Part shown: positions 44,620-55,840 of the stretch, in pieces
Layout of the letters: every line of letters begins with the position of its first letter
How positions within the stretch are numbered: the first letter of the stretch is position 1
From: Aedes albopictus
Lineage: Eukaryota > Arthropoda > Insecta > Diptera > Culicidae
Direction: 5' to 3'
Assembly: GCF_035046485.1 (NCBI RefSeq)
Contig: NC_085137.1
Location: 312,367,164-312,431,163 of the forward strand
Length of the DNA stretch: 64,000 nt
Notes under the pieces: generated by a model
The model's input: the letters and a program-made list of their open reading frames with translations, nothing else
Told to the model about the DNA's origin: nothing
Databases searched by the model: none
Translations under genes and position numbers: made by a program

Positions 44620-45200
44620 TGAGCTTCTCTGAGTTCAGGAACTCCTCCCGATATTTGATTTTGAGGTATGTATTCTTGAATGCTCTCCAAGAGTTCCTCC
44701 AGGGATCTCCCCCAGTGTTTCTTCCGGGATTTTTCCCAGTGTTTTTTTTTCAATGTTTCATCACGGTGCTTTTTACCCCTGGACAGAGATGGGAATTGTC
44801 ATAAAAATGTCGTTTCGTTGTTTGCTAGCTAATTTCACTGTCCTTAGTCGGAAATGTTTATCAGCGACATCATTGATTATCCATCACTAAACAGCGTTAT
44901 GGACTGGTGATGCGTACGAACAGAAATTTACACCAATGGTAGTGTAAATAGAAAAATGTCATGACATTTTTTCATGAAATTCCGTGACATTTTCCACCCC
45001 TGCCCCTGGAGCAGTCGCGTCCCAGTAATTTTTCTGGAGATTTCTTTCAGAGTTTGTCCCAAGAATTCCACAGGAGTTCCTTCCGAGACGTATGCAGAAG
45101 TTTACACCGGGATTGCCATTGTACTTTCTTATTGAACTCGTTCCGAGATTCCCCAGGAATCGCTAACACAGTTCCTTCCGGGCACATGGTGCGGGTTTGG
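44620..45200. repeat. Degenerate CCTCC/TTCC repeat tract
   Basis: Phrases such as GAGTTCCTCC, CAGGGATCTCCC, TTCCGGGATTTTTCCC and ACAGGAGTTCCTTCCGAG recur irregularly. They resemble decayed units of the 24-bp satellite at 61385-64000. Confidence 0.5.
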
Positions 45201-45209
45201 ATTCAGTTT

Positions 45210-45890
45210 GTCTTTTTATTTCCCACAATTTCCACCTCGTTTCGCAAGATGTACGGCGTTATGAAGAATGTTTAAAGTGGAAAAACAAATCCGGATGTTC
45301 AACATTAACGAAAAGGAGTTCTGCAACTGCATCCGAAACGACAAGCCTGATTATGGAAAAGGCCTTCCGGAGATTGGCGACGTCACACAGTTTTGGTCCA
45401 ATTTATGGGTGAACCTTGACCAGCACAGCGATGGGATGTGTTTGGTAGAAGAAGAGCCACAATGTACTGGAGTTGGAGACATGACCGCAGTCGTAGCCCC
45501 GCCCAAGATATACGTGGTATACGCTATACCAGACATTGGGCTGTACCAGGACCCGATTTCGTGCACAATTTTGATGGGCGGATGGCGGAATGCTTCAACA
45601 TGGTGCTGGAAGACCCCACGCATCTACCGGAGTTCATTTCCAGGGGTATCACTTATCTTCTGCCGAAGGACCAACACACAGCTGATACAGCAAGGTACAG
45701 ATCCATAACGTGCCTTTCGAGTCCGTACAAAGTGCTGTCGTTGGTATGTAATAGCTAGGAGGATACAGGCCCACTGCGGTGCCAACAACATGATGACCAA
45801 GGAACAAAAAGGGTGTCGCAAGAACACGCAAGGCTGCAAAGATAAGATCATCATAGATGCAGTCATTGTGAATCAAGTCACCGAAAAGCA
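45210..45890 (+). pseudogene. R4/Dong-like ORF, N-terminal and early RT part
   Basis: Phrases FNINEKEFCNCIRNDKPD and VTQFWSNLW (about 45298-45410), then AVPGPDFVHNF (about 45535), FISRGITYLLPKDQHT (about 45640), ARYRSITCLSS (about 45690) and EQKGCRKNTQGCKD (about 45803-45845) occupy changing frames. They match the pre-RT and first RT blocks of R4/Dong-like elements. At least two frameshifts and a stop near 45756 break it. It is cut at 45890 by the R1-like insertion and continues at 51779. Confidence 0.75.
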
Positions 45891-45905
45891 TATAGACCAA
45901 TATGC

Positions 45906-46238
45906 TTGATTGACACGGCGGGGAAGGTGCTCGAAAAGATCATCCTCAATAGAATGTTGAGGTTTACCGAGGGCGAAAATGGTTTTTCGAGTAACCAGTA
46001 CGGCTTCCGGAAGGGGAGGTCCACCGTAGACGCTATCTTGTCGGTTACAAAAACCGCCGAGAAAGCACTCGAGCCTAAGAGGAGGGGAATTCGCTTTTGT
46101 GCGGTAGTGATTCTGGATGTAAGGAATCCGTTTAATAGCGCCAGCTGGTCTGCTATTGCCGATGCGCTCTTGCGTCTGGGGATACCGGAGTACCTGTACA
46201 AGATTCTCGGAAGTTACTTTCAGAATCGTGTACAATAG
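45906..46238 (+). pseudogene. R1-like reverse transcriptase, first part
   Basis: The frame reads GKVLEKIILNRML, NQYGFRKGRSTVDAI and VILDVRNPFNSASW, i.e. RT blocks 1-3. The catalytic block has VRNPFN where VKNAFN is usual in R1 elements, and it keeps the first Asp in LDVRN. It is cut by the foldback at 46236 just after YFQNRV. The reading continues at 49818 with VYDTEVG. Confidence 0.8.
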
Positions 46239-46954
46239 ACTGGCCCAAATACAAAAATGTCGGAAAATTCCACGGGGCACCCTCTAGAATCGTGCCTTTG
46301 GATGGAAGGAGTAATCTGTGAAAATTTCAGCTCAATCGGTTTCAAACTCAGCTGGCGCAAATGTGTTGAAGGTTTGTATGGGATCTTCAGTCCACATATA
46401 TGGGAAATTGGATGACCTCAAGTCTCTTATTCAGCACGCTGGATGGAAAAGTTTGATTTGGCTCATAATTGAAAAAATAATAGTTGATACCCTAAGGAAC
46501 AACTTTGTAGAAGACCATATAATGATAAAACTTAATTTAGTTGCGGTTTCAGCAAACGAAAGAAGGATGAAGACATCTTCCCCTGTTTACTCTCGGTTGT
46601 TACATACAGCACGTGTTTGCTGTTCGAAACTTGTGCTCTACATCATAGGCGGCTATGTTGTCCTTCATTTCAATTGCTCACGCACATGGGCGGGCATCGA
46701 AACAATGAAGAATTACATAGCTGCCTATGATGTAGCGCGCAAGCTTCGACCGACACACACGTGCTGTATGTAACAACCGAGAGTAAACGGGGGAAGATGT
46801 CCTCATCCTAATTTCGTTAGCTGAAATCGCAACTAAATTAAGTTTTATCATAATATGGTCTTTTACAAAGTTGTTCCTTAGGGTATCAACTCTCTCTCTT
46901 TCTCTCTTCTTGGCGTAACGTCCTCATTGGGACAAAGCCTGCTTCTCAGCTTAG

Positions 46955-49312
46955 TCCCAAGCAACACACTTGGACATTAATAAGTTCCTGTAATTTGTAT
47001 GCAACTATATTGAAAGTTATGCCATTTGAACCAATCGTCATATTAACGACTAAATTACAACTAAAAAAGCGCAAGAGGTGGAGTCAATATAAAACATCCA
47101 TTCGTGATATAAACGGTTTTAATAAGCAATCGAATTATAACCAAAATACAACTTATAGTCGACTTACAAACTGTGACCGGTTCGACAACTAGTCAGCTAG
47201 TCACCACATTCGTCACTGCCAATTATGCACCCACAGTTTCGTTCAAGTGATCAATGATTATGTGCACAAATATCCCGCAAAAAAGTCTGACCGAGCACGT
47301 CAATTTGTGTGCCGCTCCAGATTTATCGGTAAGTCACGCATTCTGGCTCCGTATTCCCAACGCGCCTCAGTCTACCTATCATTTTGCGAGTGAAAATTTA
47401 GGCATTTGTGGTAAAAATTAACTCGCCATATTGCTTTGACGGAGTACATTTCAGCAGCTCATTTACTGCACCCCCGTAAAATGCTGAAAATTAATTTTAG
47501 AATTTAGAAAGATACTAAGTATTTGCTAAATCATGTCTATGGGAATCCGTATTGACAAAATACAACAATGCTGCACGCGGTACACGGAACCGCCAAACTA
47601 CCCAAAATTGGATTCTTTTGACGCAATCCCATAGTTCGACCCAATAAGTCAACATTTATTTATTTATCTATATATATAAAAATGAGTTTGAAGTTTCTTT
47701 GAGGCAACAAAACTCAAGAACGGGTGAACCGATCAGCATGACTCTTGCACGGTTCGGTTCGTATTCGTGGTGGCTGTGTTTATATGTATACAAAATTACG
47801 AAAATCGACTAGAAAAGTAAGAAAATTGATAAAGTACTGATTTTTCATTAGCTGGGAAGGAAATCAACAGGATCGAAATAAAACCAATCTAGAGTGCGGT
47901 GACATTATGAGCTCAACAGTTGTCAAACCACCACAGCTTGGCAAAACAACGTTTGCCGGGACAACTAGTTTATTCATAATAATTCTTGTGACGTAAGACT
48001 TCGTCTTTTTTTGTTGCCACAAAATGATTTCAAATGGAATATTACATAATTTATTTCTTAATGGTACACTACTTTAACTTGTTCCTGAAGTTTCCGTTTA
48101 TACACTATCTAATTCATGTTGCAGAATGTGGAGAGAAGATCCCGCTTGAATCCAATAAGAGAAGTACACAATTTAATACTGATGGGTAACGCATTCCAAT
48201 GTATGCGCATTCCAATGTATGATGAGGAATACTATAATTCATTTGCGTGAATCGATTAAACTTATGCTAGGTAAATTGCCTTTACCTCTAGCTAAGAATA
48301 TACTCAAGAGTAGGTAAATTCAACCCAGGACCCCTTTCATTCAACCCAAATTTGGGTAAATCTTCATTTACCCAAAATTGGCTTATTGGCCTCAAGGACC
48401 CCCGTTGGATAGGCACATCTTCGTTTATTTACGACAACATCGGTGGGGGAGAGAGGAAAAACAACCTAAAAAATTTGATATACTCATTTTAGGGTAAAAT
48501 CGACCCACAATAAGGTAGTTTGAATTTTCCGTGTAGGACATAAGTAACCAAAAAAGCAGGCACTTGGACGTGTACTTCCCATCAACCTCGACAAGAGGTT
48601 GTCCATTTATTACGTAAGGAAAATTTCACGTTTTTCGTAAAAAAATGTAAACCCATTGTAAAATTTTCGTGGGAAACTCCTAATATTTTTGTACGTTACG
48701 TTAGATTTCTCAAACCCCCATATATTCCCAATGGTAGGTAGCAGTCGTTCAGCACTGCGAAAATGAGGCTTTTTTATTGAGTCATTATTATACTTCCAAT
48801 CAGATTTTTTTCTATTTTACCACTTCAACTTTATAAAATTTGGAATATGTCGAATGGAATATTTTATTTGCACATGATTTCATAATTTTTGAAACATTTT
48901 GGTTTTTTATAGTGCATTTTGTATTTTTCACGATCACAAAAACATTTTGCCGCACATTTTGGAACTTCTACCTCTCCTGTCAAAATTGTTTGTTATGTTC
49001 TAAATAAGTTCCAGGTGCAACATGTTTATAACAATCAGAATCAATGTTTTGGTTGATTTGGTTTGTAAACGGTTGTAACTAAGATTCGTTGAAACAATAA
49101 TATTATACTTCAGTTACAAATTGGTTTCGCAAGTTTCGGCTAATGATGACGTTTGTTTTCATTTTGCTAGTTGTTATAAAAATGTTATACCTCAGTTTGG
49201 CATTACTAACAGGATTTTAATAGGTTTTAATTTTGTTTGTTTCATGAAAACTCAGTTGCAACTTGTTTGCAACGATGATCATTACCATTTTAGTTGCAGG
49301 TGCTACTTGGGG
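46955..49312. mobile_element. 2.36-kb element with CCCAAGYARCAC ends, inside the SINE
   Basis: The left end CCCAAGCAACAC and right end (inward CCCAAGTAGCAC) are short inverted repeats. The flanking SINE sequence suggests a duplication of only GT. No transposase frame is visible in 47000-49300. TTGTCCATTTATTACGTAA near 48608 and the CCGTGTAG end near 48533 show that it collected further MITE fragments. The superfamily is unknown. Confidence 0.6.
47667..47968 (+). mobile_element. Small non-autonomous Helitron, 302 bp
   Basis: It begins TCTATATATATAAAAATGAG after an A and ends GCCGGGACAACTAG before a T. It matches the broken minus-strand copy at 12241-15252 and lies inside the 2.36-kb element. 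Confidence 0.8.
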
Positions 49313-49804
49313 TGTTCTATGAGCACTTCCACAGTTATTAACTGAGAGCTTCCTCTGCCAATGACCATTTTGCATGCGTATATCATGTGGCAGGCACGAA
49401 GATACTCTATGCCCAAGGAAGTCAAGGAAATTTCCTTTACGAAAAGATCCTGGACCGACCGGGAATCGAACCCGTCACCCTCAGCATGGTCATGCTGAAT
49501 ACCCGTGCGTTTATCGCCTCGGCTATATGGGCCCTGTAATCAACTATCGGGCCTCGACTACCATTCTTTTAATTCTGAGCTAAATATAACTCGTTGAACC
49601 GGCGTACTGAGTGAGAGACTGTAGGTCATCCAATTTCCCATATATTTGGACTGAAAATCCCATACAAACCTTCAACTCATTTGCGCCAGCTCAGTATTAA
49701 ACCGATTGAGCTGAATCTTTCACAGATTGTTCTTCTCATCCATATTCACGATTCTAGAGGGTGCCCCGTGAATTTTTCCAACTTTTCTTTCTCGCCATAC
49801 AAAT

Positions 49805-50656
49805 GTGGGCCGGTCTAATGTACAAGTCTACGACACGGAGGTGGGTCGGAAGTGCTTTCACATAACCTCAGGAGTCCCGCAAGGTTCCATCCTGGGTCCG
49901 GTGTTATGGAATGTCATGTACGACGAGGTGTTGAGGTTAGAGTATTCAGTGGGAGTGGTGATTGTCGGATTTGCCGACGACATTACGCTCGAAGTCTACG
50001 GTGAAACGATCGAGGAGGTAAAGTTGACTACCAACCACTCGATCAAGGTTGTGGAGGCGTGGATGCGGTCCTGGAAACTGGAGCTGGCTCACAACAAGAC
50101 AGAGGTGACGGTTGTTAACTACCTGAAGTCGGAGCAGCAGACGGAGATCAGTGTAGGAGAGTGCACTATCCTGTCAAAGCGCTCCGTCAAACACTTGGAC
50201 GTGATGATCGACGATAAGCTTACCTTTGGTAGCCACGTCGATTATGCCTGTAAAAGAGCCTCCACAGCTATTGCGGCACTGTCCCGGGTGATGTCCAATA
50301 GCTCTGCGGTGTACGCCAGTAAGCGCAAGCTTCTGGCTAGTGTTGCTACGTCCATACTTAAGTGTGGCGGCCCGGCGTGGGGCACCGCGCTAAGTACTAA
50401 ATGCTACCGACGGAAGCTGGAAAGTACTTACAGGCTTATGTGTCTGAGGGTTGCAAGCGCGTACCGTACCGTGTCACACGACGCTCTCTGTGTCATTACT
50501 GGTATGGTGCCTATCAGCATTCTTATCAGTGAGGACATGGAGTGCTTCGAAATGCGCGGCACAAGAGGCATACGCAAGACTGTCAGGATGGCCTCTATGG
50601 TCCACTGCACGAATTTATTCTGGCCTGCTTACTCTCACACGAAATTTGACGTTTGA
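49805..50656 (+). pseudogene. R1-like reverse transcriptase, second part
   Basis: The 283-codon open frame contains SGVPQGSILGPVLWN, GFADDI (catalytic box, FADD), ELAHNKTE and VKHLDVMIDDKLTF, the later RT blocks and thumb of R1-clade proteins. Own sequence starts at 49818. After position 50602 the frame runs into a palindromic insertion and the true continuation (KWQRAWDSSTKGRWTHRLIP, near 50738-50800) lies beyond it. Confidence 0.85.
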
Positions 50657-50732
50657 GAGGTGCCGACACCGCTCAAACGTCAAATTTCGTGTGAGAGTAA
50701 GCAGGCCAGAATAAATTCGTGCAGTGGACCAT
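50597..50732. repeat. Palindromic hairpin insertion in the R1-like ORF
   Basis: Arms of about 61 bp starting ATGGTCCACTGCACGAATTT are mirrored around a centre of about 14 bases (50658-50671). ATGGTC occurs at 50597-50602 and 50731-50736 and may be the target duplication. Removing 50603-50736 restores the R1-like reading order. Confidence 0.85.
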
Positions 50733-50736
50733 GGTC

Positions 50737-51764
50737 AAATGGCAGCGCGCGTGGGACAGTTCCACCAAAGGAAGGTGGACCCATAGGTTGATACCGAGGG
50801 TAGATAGTTGGATTAATAGGCGTCATGGGGAAGTTATATTCCACCTGACACAGGTCCTTACAGGTCATGGTTGCTTCTGACATTATCTACACCGTTTCGG
50901 GCATGCGGGCATTGTTCGTGTGCCCACGTTTTCGCACAATGCGTGACCGCATGCTTGCCACATGCGGGGAGGACACAAACCCGGACAACTTGGTCTAGAG
51001 GATGTGTAGGGATGAGTTTGGCTGGAACGCCGTTTCAACGGCTATCACCCATATCGTCTGGGAGCTACAGAGGAGGTGGCGCGTGGACCCGGAGAATGGC
51101 TAGTCCAGATGCAGTACAAGAGGTTGTCCAGGGGTTCGGAATCGGCTTCGTAGGTCATACCGGTGCCCTGCGGTCGAAATCGAGCCTTACAGCGATTAAG
51201 TGGCCGCGGAGAGGAAGTCCCGGTAGCGGTGCTGTCGTGGCAAGGGTCGGGGTAGGTGAGACCCTGCTGTCTGCAACCTTCGGGTGCATCTGATAGGGTT
51301 TGAAGGGTAGTGATACCCTTCTTTACGGGCAGGTCAGATCGGGTTGCACGTGGGCATCAATTCATGATGTCTGCAAAGCAGTTGGGCGCGGGTGGGGTTG
51401 ACCCTGCCCGCCTTCCGAGGACAAAGGGAGTGGCGAGGACCACTCGGGAAACTGGCTAAGCGCCAGCATGCTACCGTGATGGACTCTCCAAAGCGAGTCA
51501 TCGATGTTCGTTGCTGCAGGCTACGCAGCTAACCTTGAGGGTGCGATGTGCGCTAGCCCCTCTCTGAAGCAATGCCTTCTTGGTGGTTCCGGAGAGACGA
51601 AGGGTTTGGGGACCATAGGAATGTGTTTTAGTGGGTCGAGGATAGAGTAGTCCTGACTTTTACTATTGTTGTAGAAGACGGCCTAAACCCCACACTACCC
51701 TTACCTTCCTGTTAGGGTGTTTGTTGAGCAGATTTGCCCCCCTACGGTTTAGAAGGAAAAAAAA
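50737..51764 (+). pseudogene. R1-like ORF C-terminal part and 3' region
   Basis: It reads WTHRLIPRVDSWINRRHGEV, then LTQVLTGHGCF and LHRFGHAG, the start of the CCHC zinc-finger region found after RT in R1-clade proteins. Stops near 50878 and 50947 and frameshifts follow. 51290-51764 is G-rich 3' untranslated sequence ending in a GGAAAAAAAA tail. Confidence 0.75.
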
Positions 51765-51778
51765 GTCACCGAAAAGCA

Positions 51779-53337
51779 GAGGAACCTGAGCATGGCCTAC
51801 ATCGACTACAAGAAGGCGTACGACTCAGTACCGCATTCATACCTTCTTAAGGTACTGCAGTTGTACAGGGGAGACGGGAACGTCAAAAGGCTGATGCAAC
51901 ATGCTATGGGGATGTGGACTACCGACGGAACTGCTGAGTTGCGGTCCAGAACTCTCAGCATCAGAAGGGGTTTTTTTTAAGGCGATACCTTTAGTCCGCT
52001 ATGGTTCTGCCTTGCGATGAACCCCCTCAGCAGAGCACTCAACCAATGCAACTATGGCTACCAACTGAAAAGTGGGGGAAAGAGTACAAGAATAACCCAC
52101 ACCTTCTTTATGAAGGCCCTGAAGCTTTTTACGGAACCAGTACAGAGGCTGCATCAACTGTTACGGCTTGCGACGGTGTTCAGCTATGACATCCGGATGG
52201 AGTTTGGAATTGACAAATGTCGGTCAGTCCATCTTGGCCGGGGTCAAGTAGTGGACGCCAGCCGTTTCCGCGTCAACGAACAGAAGGAGATTCGGAATAT
52301 GGTTGAAGGCGAAGCGTACAGATACCTCGGCTTCCTGCAACTTAGAGTTATTCGCCACACAGACGCAACGATCAAGAAGGAACTGCAGGACATGTCCTTG
52401 CATCGTGTCAACTGTGTTATGAGGAGCTTTCTGTCAGCCGGCAACAAGGTGAAGGTGATCAACACGTTTTCTGTGCCCCTGTTGACCTACAGCTTTGGGG
52501 TGGTAAAGTGGACCAAGACTGACATCGAGGCGTTAGAATGAGCAGTACGGGTGGCGTTCACCAAGCACCGCATGCGCCATCCAAAGTCATCGATCGTGAG
52601 AGTCACCCTGCCACGCGCAGTAGGAGGAAGAGGCGTTACCAATATCCAGGCACTATGTGGCTTCCAGATCCAGCAGTTGCAGGCATGTTTCGTAGAAAGC
52701 CAGAACCGTCATGAAATGTATCGTACTGTATGTGAGGCTGACCACGGTTACATCGCCCTGCATCTTGCGTAGGAGGGTTACCGTCTGAACTGCGACATCA
52801 AGACTATTGACGAGATGATCGTAGCATGGAAGCAGAAGGAGTTGCATGGGACGCACGCACATCAACTGGAGCTCGAGCACATCGATAAGGCCACGTCGAA
52901 CGCGTGGCTGGTGCGGGGTGACCTCTTCTCGGAAACAGAAGGTTTCATGGTAGTCATCCAGGACCAGGTTATTGCGACGAAGATCTATCGGCGGTACATA
53001 TTGCACGAAGACGTGGAGGACCGCTGCAGGAAGTGCAATTCAGTAGGAGAAACGATCGAGCATGTTGTTGCAGGCTGTTCGGTGTTAGCTGGATCAACCT
53101 ACCTCCATCGTTACAACGAAGTTGCCAATATTGTGCACCAACAGGTTACTTTAACCCCTTCGGGACGACTTTTTTCACCAACATCGCTGCTGTAGAACGC
53201 GTCAGCGAGGTGCAAATGACCCAACCGTCCTGAAAGGGTTAAAGCACAACTTGGTCGACGAATTTGTACCCTACTACAAGTACCAGCCGGACCCGGTTCT
53301 GGGAAATAGTTGCATAAAGCTGTGCTGGGATCGCGAG
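51779..53337 (+). pseudogene. R4/Dong-like ORF, RT core to zinc finger
   Basis: Blocks are MAYIDYKKAYDSVPHS (51792; catalytic Asp in YDS), SLRRGFF-like end near 51960, a decayed GDxLSP region, NPLSRALNQCNYGYQL (52019), EFGIDKCRSVHLGRGQV (52203), YRYLGFLQL (52319), FTKHRMRHPKSS (52556) and CRKCNSVGETIEHVVAGC (53024), a CX2CX7HX4C finger. The YMDD/YADD box is lost: the expected place near 52110 reads FFMKAL. Stops at about 52541 and 52772 and frameshifts at 51980 and 53195 disable it. Confidence 0.8.
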
Positions 53338-54105
53338 TAGGGATGTAGTACCGGTAGTACCGGTACCGAAAATCCCGGTATTACCGACCAATTTTTGGTA
53401 CCGAAATACCGGTACTGACTGAGCCTTGATACCGGTACTTTCGGTACTGGGGAATCTTTCCCAAGTGTTGAAATCCGGTCATTAGTATAGCCAATATGCA
53501 ATGGAAATAAACGAAAACATTTAAAATCAAGCGGTATGACATACAAACGTTTCATGTATGAAACCTCGCTGCAAATCCAGGATATCAGCAATAAATAATT
53601 GGTTTAATGAAGATTGTTGGAAATGGGTTCACAGCTTTTAATAAAACTTGTTTCTTATTTTCTTCAGTTTTTAGAAGGACTCAAGAAAAAAATCAGTTCA
53701 ATCTTCTTCTCTCTTCACTTAGCAGCTATCTATCTGATTTTGTTATATGTTATATTTTGTTATATATTTCTGTTTTATTTTGGACTGGCTAAGGTGCCTG
53801 TGAAACTGCTCAAAAGCTAAACAATAGCTCTAAAAATAGTGTCATTGAACTAATTGCTATCTATATTTTTTATCTATCTATATTTTTTTGTTCAATATAG
53901 AATTGAATAGTTAGATTTAATGACATCCCTGAAAACCAGAATTCACAAGTGTCTGGTGAATGGTAGATTTTATTGCACAAAATAGATTACTCTTCGTTTT
54001 AGTGAAAATTTTCCAGTACCGGTATTTTACCGGTACTACCGGTACTGTGAGTTTCAGTACCGAAATACCGGTACTCCCCAAAAGTGGTCGGTACTGCGAC
54101 CCCTA
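53338..54105. mobile_element. hAT-type MITE, 768 bp, with TACCGG-rich ends
   Basis: It has an 8-bp target duplication (ATCGCGAG) and TIRs TAGGGATGTAGTACCGG and, inward from the right, TAGGGGTCGCAGTACCGAC. Eight-bp duplications and TAGGG-like ends suit hAT elements. Both ends hold many copies of TACCGGTA and GGTACCGAAAT. The interior is AT-rich with no transposase. Confidence 0.85.
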
Positions 54106-54113
54106 ATCGCGAG

Positions 54114-54420
54114 ATCATTATGGACGTCCTAATTCGTGCCAACCGGCTCGATATTGTGGTTTACAACAAAAGATGAAGCGGGTAACCCTTATCGAAATCG
54201 CTGTACTGTTAGACCATTATGTCCAATCAACGTTCTCCGGCAAGATATCAAGTATCACGACCTAGCGGAGGAGTTGAAGCAGATGTGGCACCTGGAGGGC
54301 GTTCGTATAGTTCCGGTTGTCCTCGCGGCAACCGGAGTTATCTCTAAATCTCTCCTAAGGTCCCAAGACGAGCTGGAATTGAAGAAGGACCTGAACAGCA
54401 TCCTGAATGCGGTGTAGTTA
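54114..54420 (+). pseudogene. R4/Dong-like ORF, restriction-like endonuclease part
   Basis: The first codons read IIMDVLIRANRLDIVVYN, then after a frameshift near 54170 KYHDLAEELKQMW, VRIVPVVLAATGVI and LNSILNAV. The LDIVVYN...K..YHDLAEE order matches the PD-(D/E)xK-type nuclease at the end of R4/Dong proteins. The expected Pro-Asp is Leu-Asp here, and the IDIA segment is not visible. Confidence 0.7.
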
Positions 54421-54483
54421 GGCGATTCCTGTATCCTGAGTTAGATTCCTGTATCATCATTAGGATATAGGCAAGCCAGCTAA

Positions 54484-54545
54484 GGGCCTGTCCATAAACT
54501 ATGTAGACTCTTAGGGGAGACGGGGAGGACTGACCGAAGTCTACA
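54484..54545 (+). mobile_element. Left half of a PIF/Harbinger-type MITE
   Basis: GGGCCTGTCCATAAACTA and the G-rich tract match 1845-1930. The right end is missing. Confidence 0.75.
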
Positions 54546-54585
54546 TGAAAGTTTCCAGCATTTTAGGCTGAGAAGTGCCAAAACT

Positions 54586-54738
54586 CTATAATAATAGATA
54601 AAATATTACGCGCCAACCGATGCTGTCGAAATGCAAGACAAAGAGAACTTTTACAGCTAACTGAATGCTGTCGTGCACAAGATTCCGAAAGGTGATATCA
54701 GGATCCTCATGGGCGACTTCAACGCGAAGGTACCCAGT
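54586..54738 (+). pseudogene. Non-LTR endonuclease fragment (RTE-like)
   Basis: One frame reads LNAVVHKIPKGDIRILMGDF, then NAKV. The GDFNAKV motif is the conserved acidic block of EEP endonucleases from RTE-like elements. A stop precedes LNAVV. Confidence 0.7.
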
Positions 54739-55840
54739 TAACCACACATCGCATAACGATGTAGGGGGGGTGGGGGTAAGACGGACATATTTAGGAAACA
54801 CTCTATTTTGACAGTGTAAACAATGCGATAATTAAAATTTTATCTCCATACTATTTACTTCAACTAAGGTACTTTACAGTCTGCAAGCCGATTTTGCAAT
54901 AAAATTTGATTTTCCATGACTTTTGAGATAATTAAAAAGTGATCTCCAAATGTATGATTTTCAACGGTGTGGGTAAGACGGACCGGTAGGGTGGGTAAGA
55001 TGGACACGTTTGGAAAATTAGCTAATAAGCCATTAATTGTGTTAAATGATGTTTATGGCCGTTTATATTCGGTAGATCAATCATTGTAGAATCTAAATTT
55101 GGCTTTGAATCTCTTAGCTAAACGTGTTTTTGCAAATTAAAATCTATTTTGTAAGTTGGAAACCTCCATACACTATTAAACGCCTAACAATATGCAATGC
55201 TCGGTTAATTTTACGAAGTTCAAACTATTCCAACAACAAAACATCTAATATAATGAATTTTTAAACAAAAAATCAATATGAAATGCTTTACACGGCTTCC
55301 ACAATCATTTTTGTACTCCATAGATTTCAATCTGTGAACAATGTGTGGGTTTTAATGTGTTTCTCATGGCACAATCAAAGTAACCCCAACACTGTCCGTT
55401 AGGGTGCCAATGAAAATCGAATTTTCGAATTTCAAAAACGGGTAGTGCTCAAAAGTTTCGTCTCCTCAAAAAAAGTCCCCATGCAAAATTTCAGCTCAAT
55501 CGGACTTCGCTAAGGGGTGGCCCAAAGCGGTCAAAGTTTGGCTGTTTTGAAACACGAAAAATATCCCAAGGTAGGGATACATGAAAATTTCGAAATCGAA
55601 TTTTTTTTTTTGATGCCAAATGCCTTAAAAGTGCATGAAACGTCGAGATCTGGTGTTATCTCAAAAAATTTTTTTTTGAAAAAAATTAACTTTTTGGACT
55701 TAGAAAATTTTTGAGTTGGGGGAGTGAAATTTATTTGAAATGGAGGATTTGAATTTAGTTGCTGAAATATTCATAGCAATAGTACTGGAACATGTCTTAT
55801 ATCATCGTTGGCAACTACTAGCATATTATATATCATATAT
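54739..55840. repeat. MITE remnants with GGGTAAGACGGAC phrases; otherwise unassigned
   Basis: GGGGGTAAGACGGACAT near 54774 and GGGTAAGACGGACC and GGGTAAGATGGACACGTTT near 54970-55008 are repeated phrases like MITE subterminal motifs. Near 55395, TTAGGGTGCCAATGAAAATC starts another dispersed repeat. No ends could be paired and no gene is seen. Confidence 0.45.

Larger units (their letters stand above)
46895..49535 (-). mobile_element. Feilai-type SINE, split by a 2.36-kb insertion
   Basis: On the minus strand, 49535-49313 gives the tRNA-like head and body (B box GGTTCGATTCCCGG, then CCAGGATCTTTTCGTAAAGG) and 46954-46895 gives the 3' part ending in the GAGA tail. The parts join at the same place in the intact copy at 12534-12855 (GTGCTCATAGAACAC | TAAGCTGAGAAGC). 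The flanks share TATCAACT-like sequence, a decayed TSD. Confidence 0.8.
46236..49817. mobile_element. Palindromic foldback element (941 bp own sequence)
   Basis: The ends read TAGACTGGCCCAAAT and, inward from the right, TAGACCGGCCCACAT. TGTACAA flanks both sides (46229-46235 and 49819-49825; the eighth base differs). Own sequence is 46236-46894 plus 49536-49817. The arms are inverted over nearly the whole length: for example CTACATCATAGGCGGCTATG near 46634 mirrors CATAGCTGCCTATGATGTAG near 46718. The centre is near 46685. The apparent ORF at 46318-46773 is a by-product of the palindrome. Confidence 0.85.
45891..51764 (+). mobile_element. R1-like non-LTR retrotransposon, 5'-truncated, inserted in the R4-like element
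   Basis: A 14-bp target-site duplication and an A-rich 3' end (before 51765) bound it. The sequence starts inside the RT domain, so the copy is 5'-truncated. Own sequence lies at 45891-46235, 49818-50602 and 50737-51764. The foldback element and a palindrome interrupt it. Confidence 0.8.
45210..54430 (+). mobile_element. R4/Dong-like non-LTR retrotransposon, split by nested insertions
   Basis: Own sequence lies at 45210-45890, 51779-53337 and 54114-54420. The first break is flanked by the 14-bp repeat GTCACCGAAAAGCA (45877-45890 and 51765-51778). The second is flanked by ATCGCGAG (53330-53337 and 54106-54113). Joining the parts restores one order of domains: RT, zinc-finger and restriction-like endonuclease. 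The 5' end is not defined. Confidence 0.75.

Noticed and set aside
46318..46773. 151-codon plus-strand frame
   Set aside because: It lies across the centre of a palindromic foldback element and shows no domain.
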